64,000 bases of DNA from Aquincola tertiaricarbonis. Its GTDB lineage: Bacteria; Pseudomonadota; Gammaproteobacteria; Burkholderiales; Burkholderiaceae_C. Location: the NCBI RefSeq assembly GCF_000969605.1, contig NZ_JZUE01000003.1, positions 1 to 64,000 of the forward strand, in the 5' to 3' direction. Position 1 is the first letter of the stretch, and the number at the start of each line of letters is the position of its first letter. Positions 18,591 through 28,990 of this stretch are shown here, piece by piece. A program made the translations under genes and the position numbers. The notes beneath the pieces are model-generated. The model saw nothing but the letters and a program-made list of their open reading frames with translations, had not been told where the DNA came from and did not search any database.

Positions 18591-19994
18591 GTGCCCGATA
18601 CCCCCACCCGGCGGCTGCTGCCCTGGCTCGCCGCCGTCGCGTTCTTCATGCAGACGCTGGACGCCACCATCCTCAACACCGCGCTGCCCAGCATGGCGCG
18701 CAGCCTGGGCGAAAGCCCCCTGCGCATGCAGTCGGTGGTGGTGGCGTACATGCTCACCACGGCGCTGCTCATCCCCGCCTCCGGCTGGCTGGCCGACCGC
18801 TTCGGCACGCGGCGCATCTTCATGTCGGCGATCGCGCTGTTTTCGCTGGGCTCGCTGTTCTGCGCGCTGGCGCCCACGCTGCCGGTGCTGGTGGCCGGCC
18901 GGGTGGTGCAGGGGCTGGGCGGCGCGCTGATGCTGCCGGTGGGGCGGCTGGCCATCCTGCGCAGCTTTCCGCGCGCCGAGCTGCTGAAGACGCTGGCCTT
19001 CGTCTCCATCCCCGGCCTGTTCGGCCCGCTGGTGGGGCCGCCGCTGGGCGGCTGGCTGGTGGAGGTGGCGAGCTGGCACTGGGTGTTCCTCATCAACCTG
19101 CCGGTAGGCCTGCTGGGCGTGCTGCTGACCACGCGCTACATGCCCGACCTGCGCGCGGCCCAGCGCCCGCGCTTCGACGGCCGCGGCTTCGTGCTGTTCT
19201 CGCTGGGCCTGATGCTGGTGTCGCTGGCGCTGCAGGGCCTGGGCGAGCGGGCCTTCAGCACGGCCGCTTCGGTGCTGCTGCTGGTGGCCGGCCTGGCCGC
19301 GATGTGCGGCTACTGGCTGCATGCGGCGCGGGCCGAGCAGCCGCTGTTCGGGCTGCAGCTGTTCCGCATTCCTACCTTCGCGGTGGGCATCGCCGGCAAC
19401 CTGTTCAGCCGGCTGGGCAGCGGGGCGATGCCCTTCCTCACGCCGCTGTTCCTGCAGGTGGGGCTGGGCTATTCGCCCTCGGCCGCGGGCCTGAGCATGG
19501 TGCCCACGGTGGCCGGCGCAATGGTGGCCAAGCGCTTCGCGGAACGAGTGATCGGCCGCTACGGCTACCGCAACGTGCTGGTGGCCAACACGTTGATGCT
19601 GGGCGGCATGATCGCCGGCTTCTCGCTGATCGACCGCGGCACGCCGCAGGCGGTGATCCTGCTGCACCTGGCCTGCTTCGGCATCGTCAACTCCCTGCAG
19701 TTCACCGCGATGAACACGCTGAGCCTGAGCGACCTGGACGAGCGCACCGCCAGCAGCGGCAACAGCCTGCTGTCGGTGATGATGCAGCTGTCGATGAGCC
19801 TGGGCGTGGCCGCCGCGGCCAGCCTGCTGCTGGCCTTCAATCCGCAGGCACTGGAAGGCGAGGCGCTGATGCCGGCCTTCCACCGCACCTACCTGTGCGT
19901 GGGCGCGCTGTCGGTGATGGCCTCGTGGATCTTCTTCCAGCTCGGCCGCCACGAGCGGCCGAGCGGGCCGGCTTCGCAGGAGGTGGAGGCTTGA
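18591..19994 (+). CDS. MFS exporter of the DHA2/MdtD type
   Basis: A 467-residue major-facilitator protein with about 14 predicted helices (EmrB/QacA group), moving small molecules out across the inner membrane by proton exchange. The sequence closely tracks E. coli MdtD from memory: FFMQTLDATILNTALPSMA (helix 1, DHA2 signature region), LPASGWLADRFG-like motif A (IPASGWLADRFGTRR), and SGNSLLSVMMQLSMSLGV in the C-terminal half. Start is GTG at 18591; no clear Shine-Dalgarno. No membrane-fusion or outer-membrane partner lies nearby, so it probably works alone. Substrate unknown (MdtD has been linked to citrate/iron export). Confidence 0.83.
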   Translation: MPDTPTRRLLPWLAAVAFFMQTLDATILNTALPSMARSLGESPLRMQSVVVAYMLTTALLIPASGWLADRFGTRRIFMSAIALFSLGSLFCALAPTLPVLVAGRVVQGLGGALMLPVGRLAILRSFPRAELLKTLAFVSIPGLFGPLVGPPLGGWLVEVASWHWVFLINLPVGLLGVLLTTRYMPDLRAAQRPRFDGRGFVLFSLGLMLVSLALQGLGERAFSTAASVLLLVAGLAAMCGYWLHAARAEQPLFGLQLFRIPTFAVGIAGNLFSRLGSGAMPFLTPLFLQVGLGYSPSAAGLSMVPTVAGAMVAKRFAERVIGRYGYRNVLVANTLMLGGMIAGFSLIDRGTPQAVILLHLACFGIVNSLQFTAMNTLSLSDLDERTASSGNSLLSVMMQLSMSLGVAAAASLLLAFNPQALEGEALMPAFHRTYLCVGALSVMASWIFFQLGRHERPSGPASQEVEA

Positions 19995-19999
19995 CAGCG

Positions 20000-20016
20000 T
20001 CCGGCGGGTTGCCGGA
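20000..20016. terminator. stem-loop between convergent exporter and mazF
   Basis: TCCGGC-GGGTT-GCCGGA, a perfect 6-bp stem with a 5-base loop, fills the 24-base gap between the two stops. No T-tract on either side; termination is inferred from position. Confidence 0.35.
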
Positions 20017-20018
20017 AA

Positions 20019-20339
20019 TCACTCGGCGAAGATTTCCTGCAGCGTGGCCAGGGTGCTGCTCAAAGTCTTGGGAGTCAGGCGACCCAGCTTCTTGCTCAGA
20101 CGCACCTTGTCGACGGTGCGGAGCTGGTCGAGCAAGACCAGGCCTTTGGTGCCCGCATGCGTCACCGGCAGCCGAAATGGCGCCGCGAAACCTTTGGACG
20201 TCATGGGCGCGACGATGACCGTGCGAAGAGCGTCATTCAACTCCGGCGGCGACACCACCACGCAGGGCCGCGACTTCTTGATCTCGCTGCCGACGGTGGG
20301 ATCGAGGTTCACCAACCAGATGTCGCCCCGCTTCACCAT
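20019..20339 (-). CDS. mazF: MazF/PemK-family mRNA interferase toxin
   Basis: A 106-residue toxin that cleaves single-stranded RNA at short sequences until bound by its antitoxin. The family opening VKRGDIWLVNLDPTVGSE, the arginine motif KKSRPCVVVSP and the threonine motif VIVAPMTSK (catalytic Arg and Thr regions) are present, with a C-terminal ELRTVDK-like segment (DQLRTVDKVRL). The start overlaps the antitoxin gene by 7 bases, so the pair is coupled. Codon use is looser than its neighbours (AAA, TTT, GCT, CTT, AAT, ACT all appear in a short gene), which hints at recent acquisition. Confidence 0.92.
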   Translation of the reverse strand: MVKRGDIWLVNLDPTVGSEIKKSRPCVVVSPPELNDALRTVIVAPMTSKGFAAPFRLPVTHAGTKGLVLLDQLRTVDKVRLSKKLGRLTPKTLSSTLATLQEIFAE

Positions 20340-20596
20340 GCCAGTTCCGCATCGCCCTCGTTGCCGAATTCGCCCATGACCAGTTCGTCGGCGCCCGCGG
20401 CCGCCACCTGCCTGGCTGCTTCGGCCCAACCGCTGCGCACGGGCTTGGTGGGCTTGCGCACGACGATGACGCCATTTTCAACCAGCATCTCGGCGTCGGT
20501 GGCGTTCTCCAGGCCAGCCTGAGCCAGGATCGGTTTCGGCACGACAAAGCCGCGGCTGTTGCCGATGGTTCGGATGGAGACGTGGATGGCTTGCAT
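20333..20596 (-). CDS. mazE: MazE/AbrB-family antitoxin
   Basis: An 87-residue antitoxin with an N-terminal swapped-hairpin DNA-binding domain (VSIRTIGNSRGFVVPKPIL, residues 6-24) and an acidic C-terminal tail (ELVMGEFGNEGDAELAW) expected to wrap the toxin. ATG at 20596 is chosen because the AbrB-like domain begins there; an upstream in-frame ATG at 20638 would add residues lying inside the patatin gene. It begins 13 bases after the patatin stop and overlaps mazF by 7 bases. It probably represses its own operon through the palindrome at 20603-20611. Confidence 0.9.
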   Translation of the reverse strand: MQAIHVSIRTIGNSRGFVVPKPILAQAGLENATDAEMLVENGVIVVRKPTKPVRSGWAEAARQVAAAGADELVMGEFGNEGDAELAW

Positions 20597-20602
20597 AGTG
20601 AC

Positions 20603-20611
20603 AACAATGTT
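20603..20611 (-). promoter_or_regulatory. possible mazEF operator palindrome
   Basis: AACA-A-TGTT, a perfect odd-length palindrome, sits 6 bases ahead of the mazE start and includes the stop codon of the patatin gene. MazE-type antitoxins bind such sites; assignment rests on position only. Confidence 0.28.
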
Positions 20612-21689
20612 ATTCCAAGAAGGATGGTTGGGCAACATGTCTGCCCGCTACCGCCCCCAACGTCACCCCACCGCCTCGCCCCACCCGCCCCGCGCCGCTG
20701 GCCAGCCAGGCCTGCGCCTCGGCGCGCCCCGCATCGCGCAGCCGCTGCAGGAAAGGCAGGTGCGCGATCAGCCGCGTCTCGCCGTGCAGCGCGGCCAGCG
20801 TGGCCTGGCCGTCGACCAGGTGCCAGCGGGCGCGCGCGAGCCGGGCTGGCAGGCCACGGCGCCACCAGGCGGGTGGCTGCAGCGCGGCCTGCATCTCGTG
20901 CAGCAGCGCCAGCTCGCGCAGGAAGGGCGCCTGGAAGGCGATGTCCATCGCCCGCTCGCGGATCTCGGCGGCGCTGCGCGGCGTGCTGGCATGGCTGCGC
21001 GGCGCCAGCAGCACCAGCAGCGTGTCGGTGGCGCAGCCGGCATCGGCCAGCAGCGGGAACAGCGCCGGATTGGCGCTGTAGCCGCCGTCCCAATAGGGCT
21101 CGCCGTCCACCATCACCGTGTGGTGCAGCGTGGGCAGGCAGGCCGAGGCCAGCAGCGCTTCCAGGCTGAGCTGGTGGCGCTCGAAGACCGTCAGCCGGCC
21201 GCTGTCGACCTGCGTGGCGGCGATCTTCAGCCGCGGGCCGCCGGTGTCATGGCGCAGGCGCTCGAAGTCCACCTGCGCGGCCAGCACGTCGCGCAGCGGG
21301 TTGCGGTCCAGCGGGTTGAGCTGGTGCGGCGCGAAGGACTGCGTCCAGCGCATCAGCAGCCGTGCGGCGGGGCTGAACGCAAGCGCGTCGTCCTGGCCGG
21401 TGGTCAGCCATTCGAAGGGCAGGTGGCTGCCGATGGCGGTCCAGAAGCGCTCCAGCGCGGCGCGTGCGCCGTCGGGGCCACCGTCCAGCAGGCCCTGGGC
21501 CAGCACCACCGCGTTCATCGCGCCGGCGCTGCTGCCGCTCAGCGCAGAGAGGTGGAAGCGGTCGGCCTCCAGCAGCGCGTCCAGCACGCCCCAGGTGAAG
21601 GCGCCATGGGCGCCGCCGCCCTGCAGCGCAAGGTTCAGTGCAGGCCGCGCGTCGGCGCGGCGCGGTGTCAACCAGTCTGGCAAGCCCAT
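20610..21689 (-). CDS. patatin-like phospholipase
   Basis: A 359-residue lipid acyl hydrolase of the patatin family. The oxyanion loop LQGGGAHGAF (near residue 23), nucleophile elbow GSSAG (near 53) and the catalytic aspartate in WDGGYSANP (near 202) are all present, so it should be active on phospholipids or other acyl esters. No signal peptide is seen; it is probably cytoplasmic or membrane-peripheral. The C-terminal third (after about 300) is outside the conserved domain. It is followed directly by mazEF on the same strand, 13 bases away, so read-through into the toxin-antitoxin pair is likely. Confidence 0.88.
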   Translation of the reverse strand: MGLPDWLTPRRADARPALNLALQGGGAHGAFTWGVLDALLEADRFHLSALSGSSAGAMNAVVLAQGLLDGGPDGARAALERFWTAIGSHLPFEWLTTGQDDALAFSPAARLLMRWTQSFAPHQLNPLDRNPLRDVLAAQVDFERLRHDTGGPRLKIAATQVDSGRLTVFERHQLSLEALLASACLPTLHHTVMVDGEPYWDGGYSANPALFPLLADAGCATDTLLVLLAPRSHASTPRSAAEIRERAMDIAFQAPFLRELALLHEMQAALQPPAWWRRGLPARLARARWHLVDGQATLAALHGETRLIAHLPFLQRLRDAGRAEAQAWLASGAGRVGRGGGVTLGAVAGRHVAQPSFLE

Positions 21690-21741
21690 CGGGCCAGCAT
21701 GCCACGCGGGCGTGGCAGCCGGGCCGCCGGCACCCCCCTCC

Positions 21742-21747
21742 TAGAAT
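21742..21747 (+). promoter_or_regulatory. possible -10 hexamer for uvrD (leaderless arrangement)
   Basis: TAGAAT ends 7 bases before the uvrD ATG, in the 65-base divergent gap to the patatin gene. No Shine-Dalgarno separates them and no clear -35 is visible. Confidence 0.38.
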
Positions 21748-21754
21748 CGGCCGG

Positions 21755-24079
<2,325 letters not shown>

Positions 24080-24092
24080 GTTCCGCTACGGT

Positions 24093-26915
24093 TCAGCCGG
24101 CGACGGCCGGCGGGCTGCGGTCGAGCCAGTGCAGCAGCAGGCGGTACAGCATCGGCGGGTCCACAGGCTTGCTGATGAAGTCGTCCATGCCGGCGGCCTG
24201 GCATTCGGCGCGGTCTTCGGCAAAGGCATTGGCGGTCATCGCGATCACCGGCAGCGTGGCCGACGGCAGCTGCCGGCGGATGGCCCGGCATGCGTCCAGG
24301 CCGTCGAGCCGCGGCATCTGCATGTCCATCAGCACCAGGCGGTAGCCGCCCTCCAGGGCCATGGCCACCGCCTGCTCGCCATCGACGGCCAGCGCCACCA
24401 CCAGGCCCGCTTCTTCCAGGATGGCCTGGGCCACCTCGGCATTCACCGGGTTGTCTTCGGCCAGCAGCACGCGGGCGCCGGCATGGCGGCGGCGCAGCGC
24501 TTCCTCCGCATCCGCCTCGGGTCGACGGGCGGGCGCGTGGCCGGCGGTGGCCGAGCGTTGCAGCCGGGCGGTGAACCAGAAGATGCTGCCGCCGCCCGGC
24601 CGCGGCACGGCGCCGGCCTCGCCGCCCATCAGCGTGGCCAGCTTGCGGGTGATGGCCAGGCCCAGCCCGGTGCCACCGGCGCGCCGCGTGCTGGACCGGT
24701 CGGCCTGCTCGAAGGCGGCGAACAGCCGCGGCATCGCTTCAGGGTCGATGCCGATGCCCGTGTCCTCCACCTCGAAGCGCAACCAGGCGCTGTGCGCCTC
24801 CTCGGTCAGAAGCCGCGCGCGCAGCGTCACGCCGCCCTGGTCGGTGAACTTGATGGCGTTGTTGGCGTAGTTCAGCAAGGCCTGCTGCAGCCGGGTGGGG
24901 TCGCCGAGCAGGTCGCGGGGCATGGCGTCCACCTCGCTGTGCAGCCGCAGCCTGCGGGCCTCGGCACGCTCGCCCAGCATCGACAGCACGTTGGCCACGA
25001 TGGCCTCCACCCGCAGCGGCACCGTCTCCAGCGTCATCTTGCCGGCCTCGATCTTGGACAGGTCGAGCACGGCGTTCAGCACCTCCAGCAGGTGCTTGGC
25101 CGCGACTTCCAGCTTCAGCAGCCGGTCGGCCTGCCGCGGGCTGAGGTCCTCGCGGCGGATCAGGTGGGCCATGCCGATCATCGCGTTCAGCGGCGTGCGG
25201 ATCTCATGGCTCATGTTGGCCAGGAAGGCGGTCTTGGCCAGGCTGGCGGATTCGGCGCGCTCGCGGGCCTCGGCCAGCTGGCCGGTGCGCTGTGCCACCG
25301 TCTCCTCCAGGTGCTGACGATGGGCGTCCAGCGCCTGCTGGGCCTGCTCGCGGGCGGCTTCGCGGTCGAAGTTGTCCAGCGCGAAGCTGATGTTGGCGGC
25401 CAGGTCGATCAGCAGGTGCTGGGTCTCCGGGTCGAAGGCCTGGGCTTCGCCGGCGCAGATGGTCAGCGTGCCGACCGCCCTGCCGGCCCGGCGCACCGGC
25501 AGGGCTGCCAGTGCCTGCAGGCCGGCCTGCGGCGCCAGGGCCTGCCAGGCCTGGGTCAGCGGGTCGCTGTGGAGGTGCTGGCACCACACGGGCTGGCCGC
25601 TGCGCAGGGCCTGGTCGCCGGAGGTGGGCATGTCGCCGTCGGCATGCAGCCGCGGTGGCAGGTCCTCGGGCGCGCCGGCCTGCGCCTGCAGCTGCAGCCG
25701 GCCGTGCGCGCAGGCCAGGCTCACCCAGGCCAGGCGCATGCAGGCGGCGTCGATGATGGCCTGGCACACCGCGTCGAAGAGTGCCTTCTGGTCGGTGCAG
25801 CGTGCCACCGCCGCATTGCACTGCGACAGGCAGCGGTACAGGCCGGCCTGCCGCACCACCCGCGCCCGCGCCGCCACCGCATCGGTGACGTCCAGCGCCA
25901 CGCCGTCCCAGAAGGTGGCGCCGTCGGGCGCGCGCTGCGGATGGGAGCGCACGTCCAGCCAGCGCTGGCGCCCGTCGGGCAGGTTGAACAGCAGCGTGGC
26001 GTGGAAGTCGGTCAGGGTGGCCGCACTGTGTTGCTCCGCGCTCAGGTAGCGGTCGAGCGCCTGCGGCGCGAGCATGGCGAACAGCGGGCCGGCGTCATGC
26101 ATCACCGCGGCCGGCGTCAGGCCGAAAGTGCGGGTGATGCCGCTGCTGACATGGTGGAACAGCCGTTGGCCGCCGGCCAGCACGTAGCGGTAGATGAAGC
26201 CGGCGGGCAGGTTGTCGCCGATCAGGCGCAACTGCTGCTCGCGCGCCTGCAGGTCGGCGGCGCTGACGCGGTGGTCCCACTCGATGCGCTGCGAGTTCAT
26301 GCTGACCAGCGTCAGCGTCACCAGCTGCACCGACAGGATCTGCGCCAGCGCATACACGCTGCCAAAGCCCTTGATGCTCTCGAAGGCGGTGCTGATGTCG
26401 GCCAGCTCCTGCGCGGCGCGCACCAGCGTGATCAACGCAAACAGCAGCAGCCACAGCGCCAGCAGCCGGTCGTTGGAGCCGAAGTGCGGCGGCCTGCGGC
26501 GCAGGGTCACCATCACCGTGGCCCCGTTCACTGCCGCGGCGAACAGGCAATAGCAGACGATGCGGTCGGCCAGCCGCGCGCCGTCCAGGCTCAGGTAGCC
26601 GAAGGGCAGCAGGAACGCCAGCGCGACGCCGGCCTCCAGGCCTGGCCCCACCCGCCAGCCGCGGAACACCAGCATGCCCCGCAGCAGCATCAGGTGCCCG
26701 GCCATCAGCACCCCATTGCGGCCCACCCGGGTGGCCCAGGTCGGCGGCAGCACGCCAGGCACCAGCAGCGCCGCGCCCAGCGCCAGGCAGGCGATGCCCG
26801 CGGTCCAGTAGCCGAAGCCGGGATAGGTCCTGCGGGTGACCAGCACCACGCCCATCACCATGGCGGCTGCCGAGGACAGCAGTGCGTTGGTGATCAACAG
26901 CGTGGTTGCATCCAC
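24093..26915 (-). CDS. hybrid sensor histidine kinase with membrane, PAS, GAF and receiver domains
   Basis: A 940-residue membrane sensor kinase. Residues 1-210 hold about seven hydrophobic helices (a 7TM-type input). A PAS-like domain (about 225-350) follows, then a GAF domain (about 365-515), a coiled coil (515-560), HisKA with phospho-acceptor His570 in NMSHEIRTP, HATPase with N box NYANNAIKFTD and G boxes DTGIGI and GGTGLGL, and a C-terminal receiver with Asp864 in VLMDMQMP and Lys916. There is no HPt domain and no response-regulator gene nearby, so the phosphoryl target is encoded elsewhere. Start codon is GTG. Ligand unknown. Confidence 0.88.
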   Translation of the reverse strand: MDATTLLITNALLSSAAAMVMGVVLVTRRTYPGFGYWTAGIACLALGAALLVPGVLPPTWATRVGRNGVLMAGHLMLLRGMLVFRGWRVGPGLEAGVALAFLLPFGYLSLDGARLADRIVCYCLFAAAVNGATVMVTLRRRPPHFGSNDRLLALWLLLFALITLVRAAQELADISTAFESIKGFGSVYALAQILSVQLVTLTLVSMNSQRIEWDHRVSAADLQAREQQLRLIGDNLPAGFIYRYVLAGGQRLFHHVSSGITRTFGLTPAAVMHDAGPLFAMLAPQALDRYLSAEQHSAATLTDFHATLLFNLPDGRQRWLDVRSHPQRAPDGATFWDGVALDVTDAVAARARVVRQAGLYRCLSQCNAAVARCTDQKALFDAVCQAIIDAACMRLAWVSLACAHGRLQLQAQAGAPEDLPPRLHADGDMPTSGDQALRSGQPVWCQHLHSDPLTQAWQALAPQAGLQALAALPVRRAGRAVGTLTICAGEAQAFDPETQHLLIDLAANISFALDNFDREAAREQAQQALDAHRQHLEETVAQRTGQLAEARERAESASLAKTAFLANMSHEIRTPLNAMIGMAHLIRREDLSPRQADRLLKLEVAAKHLLEVLNAVLDLSKIEAGKMTLETVPLRVEAIVANVLSMLGERAEARRLRLHSEVDAMPRDLLGDPTRLQQALLNYANNAIKFTDQGGVTLRARLLTEEAHSAWLRFEVEDTGIGIDPEAMPRLFAAFEQADRSSTRRAGGTGLGLAITRKLATLMGGEAGAVPRPGGGSIFWFTARLQRSATAGHAPARRPEADAEEALRRRHAGARVLLAEDNPVNAEVAQAILEEAGLVVALAVDGEQAVAMALEGGYRLVLMDMQMPRLDGLDACRAIRRQLPSATLPVIAMTANAFAEDRAECQAAGMDDFISKPVDPPMLYRLLLHWLDRSPPAVAG

Positions 26916-27047
26916 AGTGGGCGGTCATCCCTGAAGCCGGTAGAGGCCGATCCTAAGGCGCCCCGGTGCGTCGGCACGTGCGAGCCATGCCGCTCCAGCC
27001 AGGCACGGGCGTTGCATTCACCGGGCCCCTGCCCGTGTGACGGTCTT

Positions 27048-27060
27048 CCTCATCGTGAGG
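27048..27060. promoter_or_regulatory. inverted repeat upstream of the exported amidase
   Basis: CCTCA-TCG-TGAGG is a perfect 5-bp inverted repeat 31 bases before the amidase start. It could be a small hairpin or operator. The same arms occur with a longer centre before the ParA-like gene (54356-54370); the shared arms may be coincidence. The rest of the 176-base gap shows only a weak AGGAG-like ribosome site. Confidence 0.22.
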
Positions 27061-27091
27061 CGCCGGCGCGGGCAGCAGGAGCAGTACCCCG

Positions 27092-28876
27092 ATGACCGAT
27101 CCCAACGAGACAACCCTGTTCGCCGGCCGCCGCCGCTGGCTGGCCCTGGGCACCAGCGCCGTGATGATGGCCGTGCTGGCCGCCTGCGGTGGCGACGACG
27201 ACGGCGTGATCCTCGACCCCGGCCGCAAGCCCTTCCCGCTGGTGGAAACCAGCGTGGCCCAGTTCCACGACGCGATGAGCAAGGGCCAGGTGTCCTGCCG
27301 CGACATCGTGCAGGGCTACCTCAACCGGATTGCCGCCTACGACAAGGACGCCAGCGCCGCTTTTCCGTCCAGCCCCGCGCTGCGCAGCGTCATCCTGGCC
27401 AACCCGAACGCGCTGGCCGAAGCCGATGCGCTGGACCGCCGCTACTTCGGCAGCGGCCGCCTGGCGGGCCCGCTGCACTGCGTGCCGGTGATCGTGAAGG
27501 ACAACGTCGACACCGTCGACGTGCCCACCACCGCGGGCTCGCTGGTGATGGCGGCCAACCAGCCGCCCGACGATGCCTACATCGTGAAGAACATCAAGGC
27601 CAAGGGCGCCATCATCATCGCCAAGGCCAACCTGGACGAGTTCGCCTTCGGCTTCGGCGGCGCGTCGGCGCTTGGCGGCCGCGTGGCCAATGCCTACATC
27701 CCGGCCAACAGCCCGGGCGGCTCCTCCTCGGGCACCGGCACCGCGGTGGCGGCCAGCTTCGCGATGATCGGCGTGGGCACCGACACCGGTGGCTCGGTGC
27801 GCGTGCCCTCGGCGGTGGAAGGGCTGTTCGGCATCCGCCCCACGCTGCGGCTGGTGAGCCAGGACGGCATCGTGCCGCTGGCCCATTCGCAGGACACCGC
27901 CGGCCCGATGTGCCGCGCCGTGGCCGACTGCGCGCTGCTGCTCGACGCCATGGTGGGCTACGACGCCAGCCCCTTCAGCGGCCAGCGCACGGCCAAGGCC
28001 TTCGATGCGCCACTGGTGGCCAATGCCGCCGAATATGCGGCCGTGGCCAAGGTGCCCGCCAGTTACACCGCGGAGCTCAAGGCCGACGGCCTGAAGGGCG
28101 CACGCATCGGCGTGGTGCGCGCGATGTTCCCGGCCGCCACCGCGAGCAACCAGGCCTTCCTCGACACGCTGGAGGCCGCGCTGGCCAAGATGCGCGAGGC
28201 CGGCGCCATCGTGGAGGACGTGACCATCGAGGACAACCGCGCCGTCATCGGTGCGGTCTCGGCACCGATCGAAGGCAACCCCGGCAGCTTCGCCAGCCTG
28301 TCGGCCTATGAGTTCACCGCCGATCTCACGGCCTACCTGTCGTCCTGGGCCTCCACCACCGACAACCACCTGCGCAGCACCCAGGCGGTGGCCGCCGCGC
28401 TGGCCACCTACCCGGCCGAGGCGGTGGTGCTGCGCTCGTTCCAGAGCTACCTCGCCAACGACGCGGCGATGGCCGACACCAGCACCGCCGCCTACCGCAC
28501 CTGGCAGCGCAACCTGAAGCCGCGCGACGCCTATGTGATTCCGCGCGTGCAGGCCGCGCTGGACAACGTGGACTTCAGCACCGGCACCGCCAAGGGCACG
28601 GCATATGACGTGCTGGTGTACCCGGTGCTTCAGGGCTTCAACGGCGCCAGCGTCAACTCCGGCAGCAACAACCGGCTCAGCCCGTTCAGCGGCTTCCCGG
28701 CCATGGCCTTCCCGGCCGGCTTCGCCAAGGCGACGGCCGCGGCCACGGTGGCTGAGCCGGTGGCCTTCGAGATGCTGGGTCGCGAGTTCGCGGAAGGCAC
28801 GCTGATCCGCCTGGGCCATGCCTGGGAAATGGCGGCCAGGCCGCGGGTGGCGCCGCCCACCACGCCTGAGCTGTAA
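27092..28876 (+). CDS. exported amidase-signature lipoprotein
   Basis: A 594-residue amidase of the amidase-signature family, which hydrolyses amides with a Ser-cisSer-Lys triad. The lysine is in CVPVIVKDNVD, the cis-serine in SPGGSSSGTGTAV and the nucleophile in GVGTDTGGSVRVPS, so the enzyme looks active. The N-terminus has GRRRWLALG, a hydrophobic stretch and a lipobox ending at Cys32 (LAAC), followed by Gly-Gly-Asp; it is predicted to be a lipoprotein, possibly Tat-exported. phoX follows 114 bases later but has its own promoter. Substrate unknown; being outside the cytoplasm it cannot be GatA. Confidence 0.87.
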   Translation: MTDPNETTLFAGRRRWLALGTSAVMMAVLAACGGDDDGVILDPGRKPFPLVETSVAQFHDAMSKGQVSCRDIVQGYLNRIAAYDKDASAAFPSSPALRSVILANPNALAEADALDRRYFGSGRLAGPLHCVPVIVKDNVDTVDVPTTAGSLVMAANQPPDDAYIVKNIKAKGAIIIAKANLDEFAFGFGGASALGGRVANAYIPANSPGGSSSGTGTAVAASFAMIGVGTDTGGSVRVPSAVEGLFGIRPTLRLVSQDGIVPLAHSQDTAGPMCRAVADCALLLDAMVGYDASPFSGQRTAKAFDAPLVANAAEYAAVAKVPASYTAELKADGLKGARIGVVRAMFPAATASNQAFLDTLEAALAKMREAGAIVEDVTIEDNRAVIGAVSAPIEGNPGSFASLSAYEFTADLTAYLSSWASTTDNHLRSTQAVAAALATYPAEAVVLRSFQSYLANDAAMADTSTAAYRTWQRNLKPRDAYVIPRVQAALDNVDFSTGTAKGTAYDVLVYPVLQGFNGASVNSGSNNRLSPFSGFPAMAFPAGFAKATAAATVAEPVAFEMLGREFAEGTLIRLGHAWEMAARPRVAPPTTPEL

Positions 28877-28897
28877 GGCGGCGGCACGGCAAAGGGG

Positions 28898-28937
28898 CTG
28901 TCATGCATCCGTCATGCGCATGTCATGCCCCTTTCAT
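28898..28937 (+). promoter_or_regulatory. four tandem Pho-box repeats upstream of phoX
   Basis: Four heptamers recur at exact 11-bp period: CTGTCAT (28898-28904), CCGTCAT (28909-28915), ATGTCAT (28920-28926), CTTTCAT (28931-28937). The PhoB consensus is CTGTCAT repeated every 11 bp. A weak -10 (CAACAT, 28948-28953) lies 10 bp after the last repeat, the spacing known from E. coli phoA. PhoB control under phosphate starvation is therefore strongly indicated. Confidence 0.85.
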
Positions 28938-28990
28938 CGAGCGTCCACAACATCGCGGGCTTGTCTGTCCCAGCACCCGCGAGGTTCCTC

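Noticed and set aside
24129-27095. Nearly 1000-codon frame opposite the histidine kinase
   Set aside because: Same artefact: low-complexity Gln/Arg/His/Gly sequence antisense to a gene with all kinase motifs.
28925-28990. ATG at 28925 as the phoX start
   Set aside because: It lies inside the third Pho-box repeat and upstream of the predicted transcription start; TTG at 28991 has a ribosome site.
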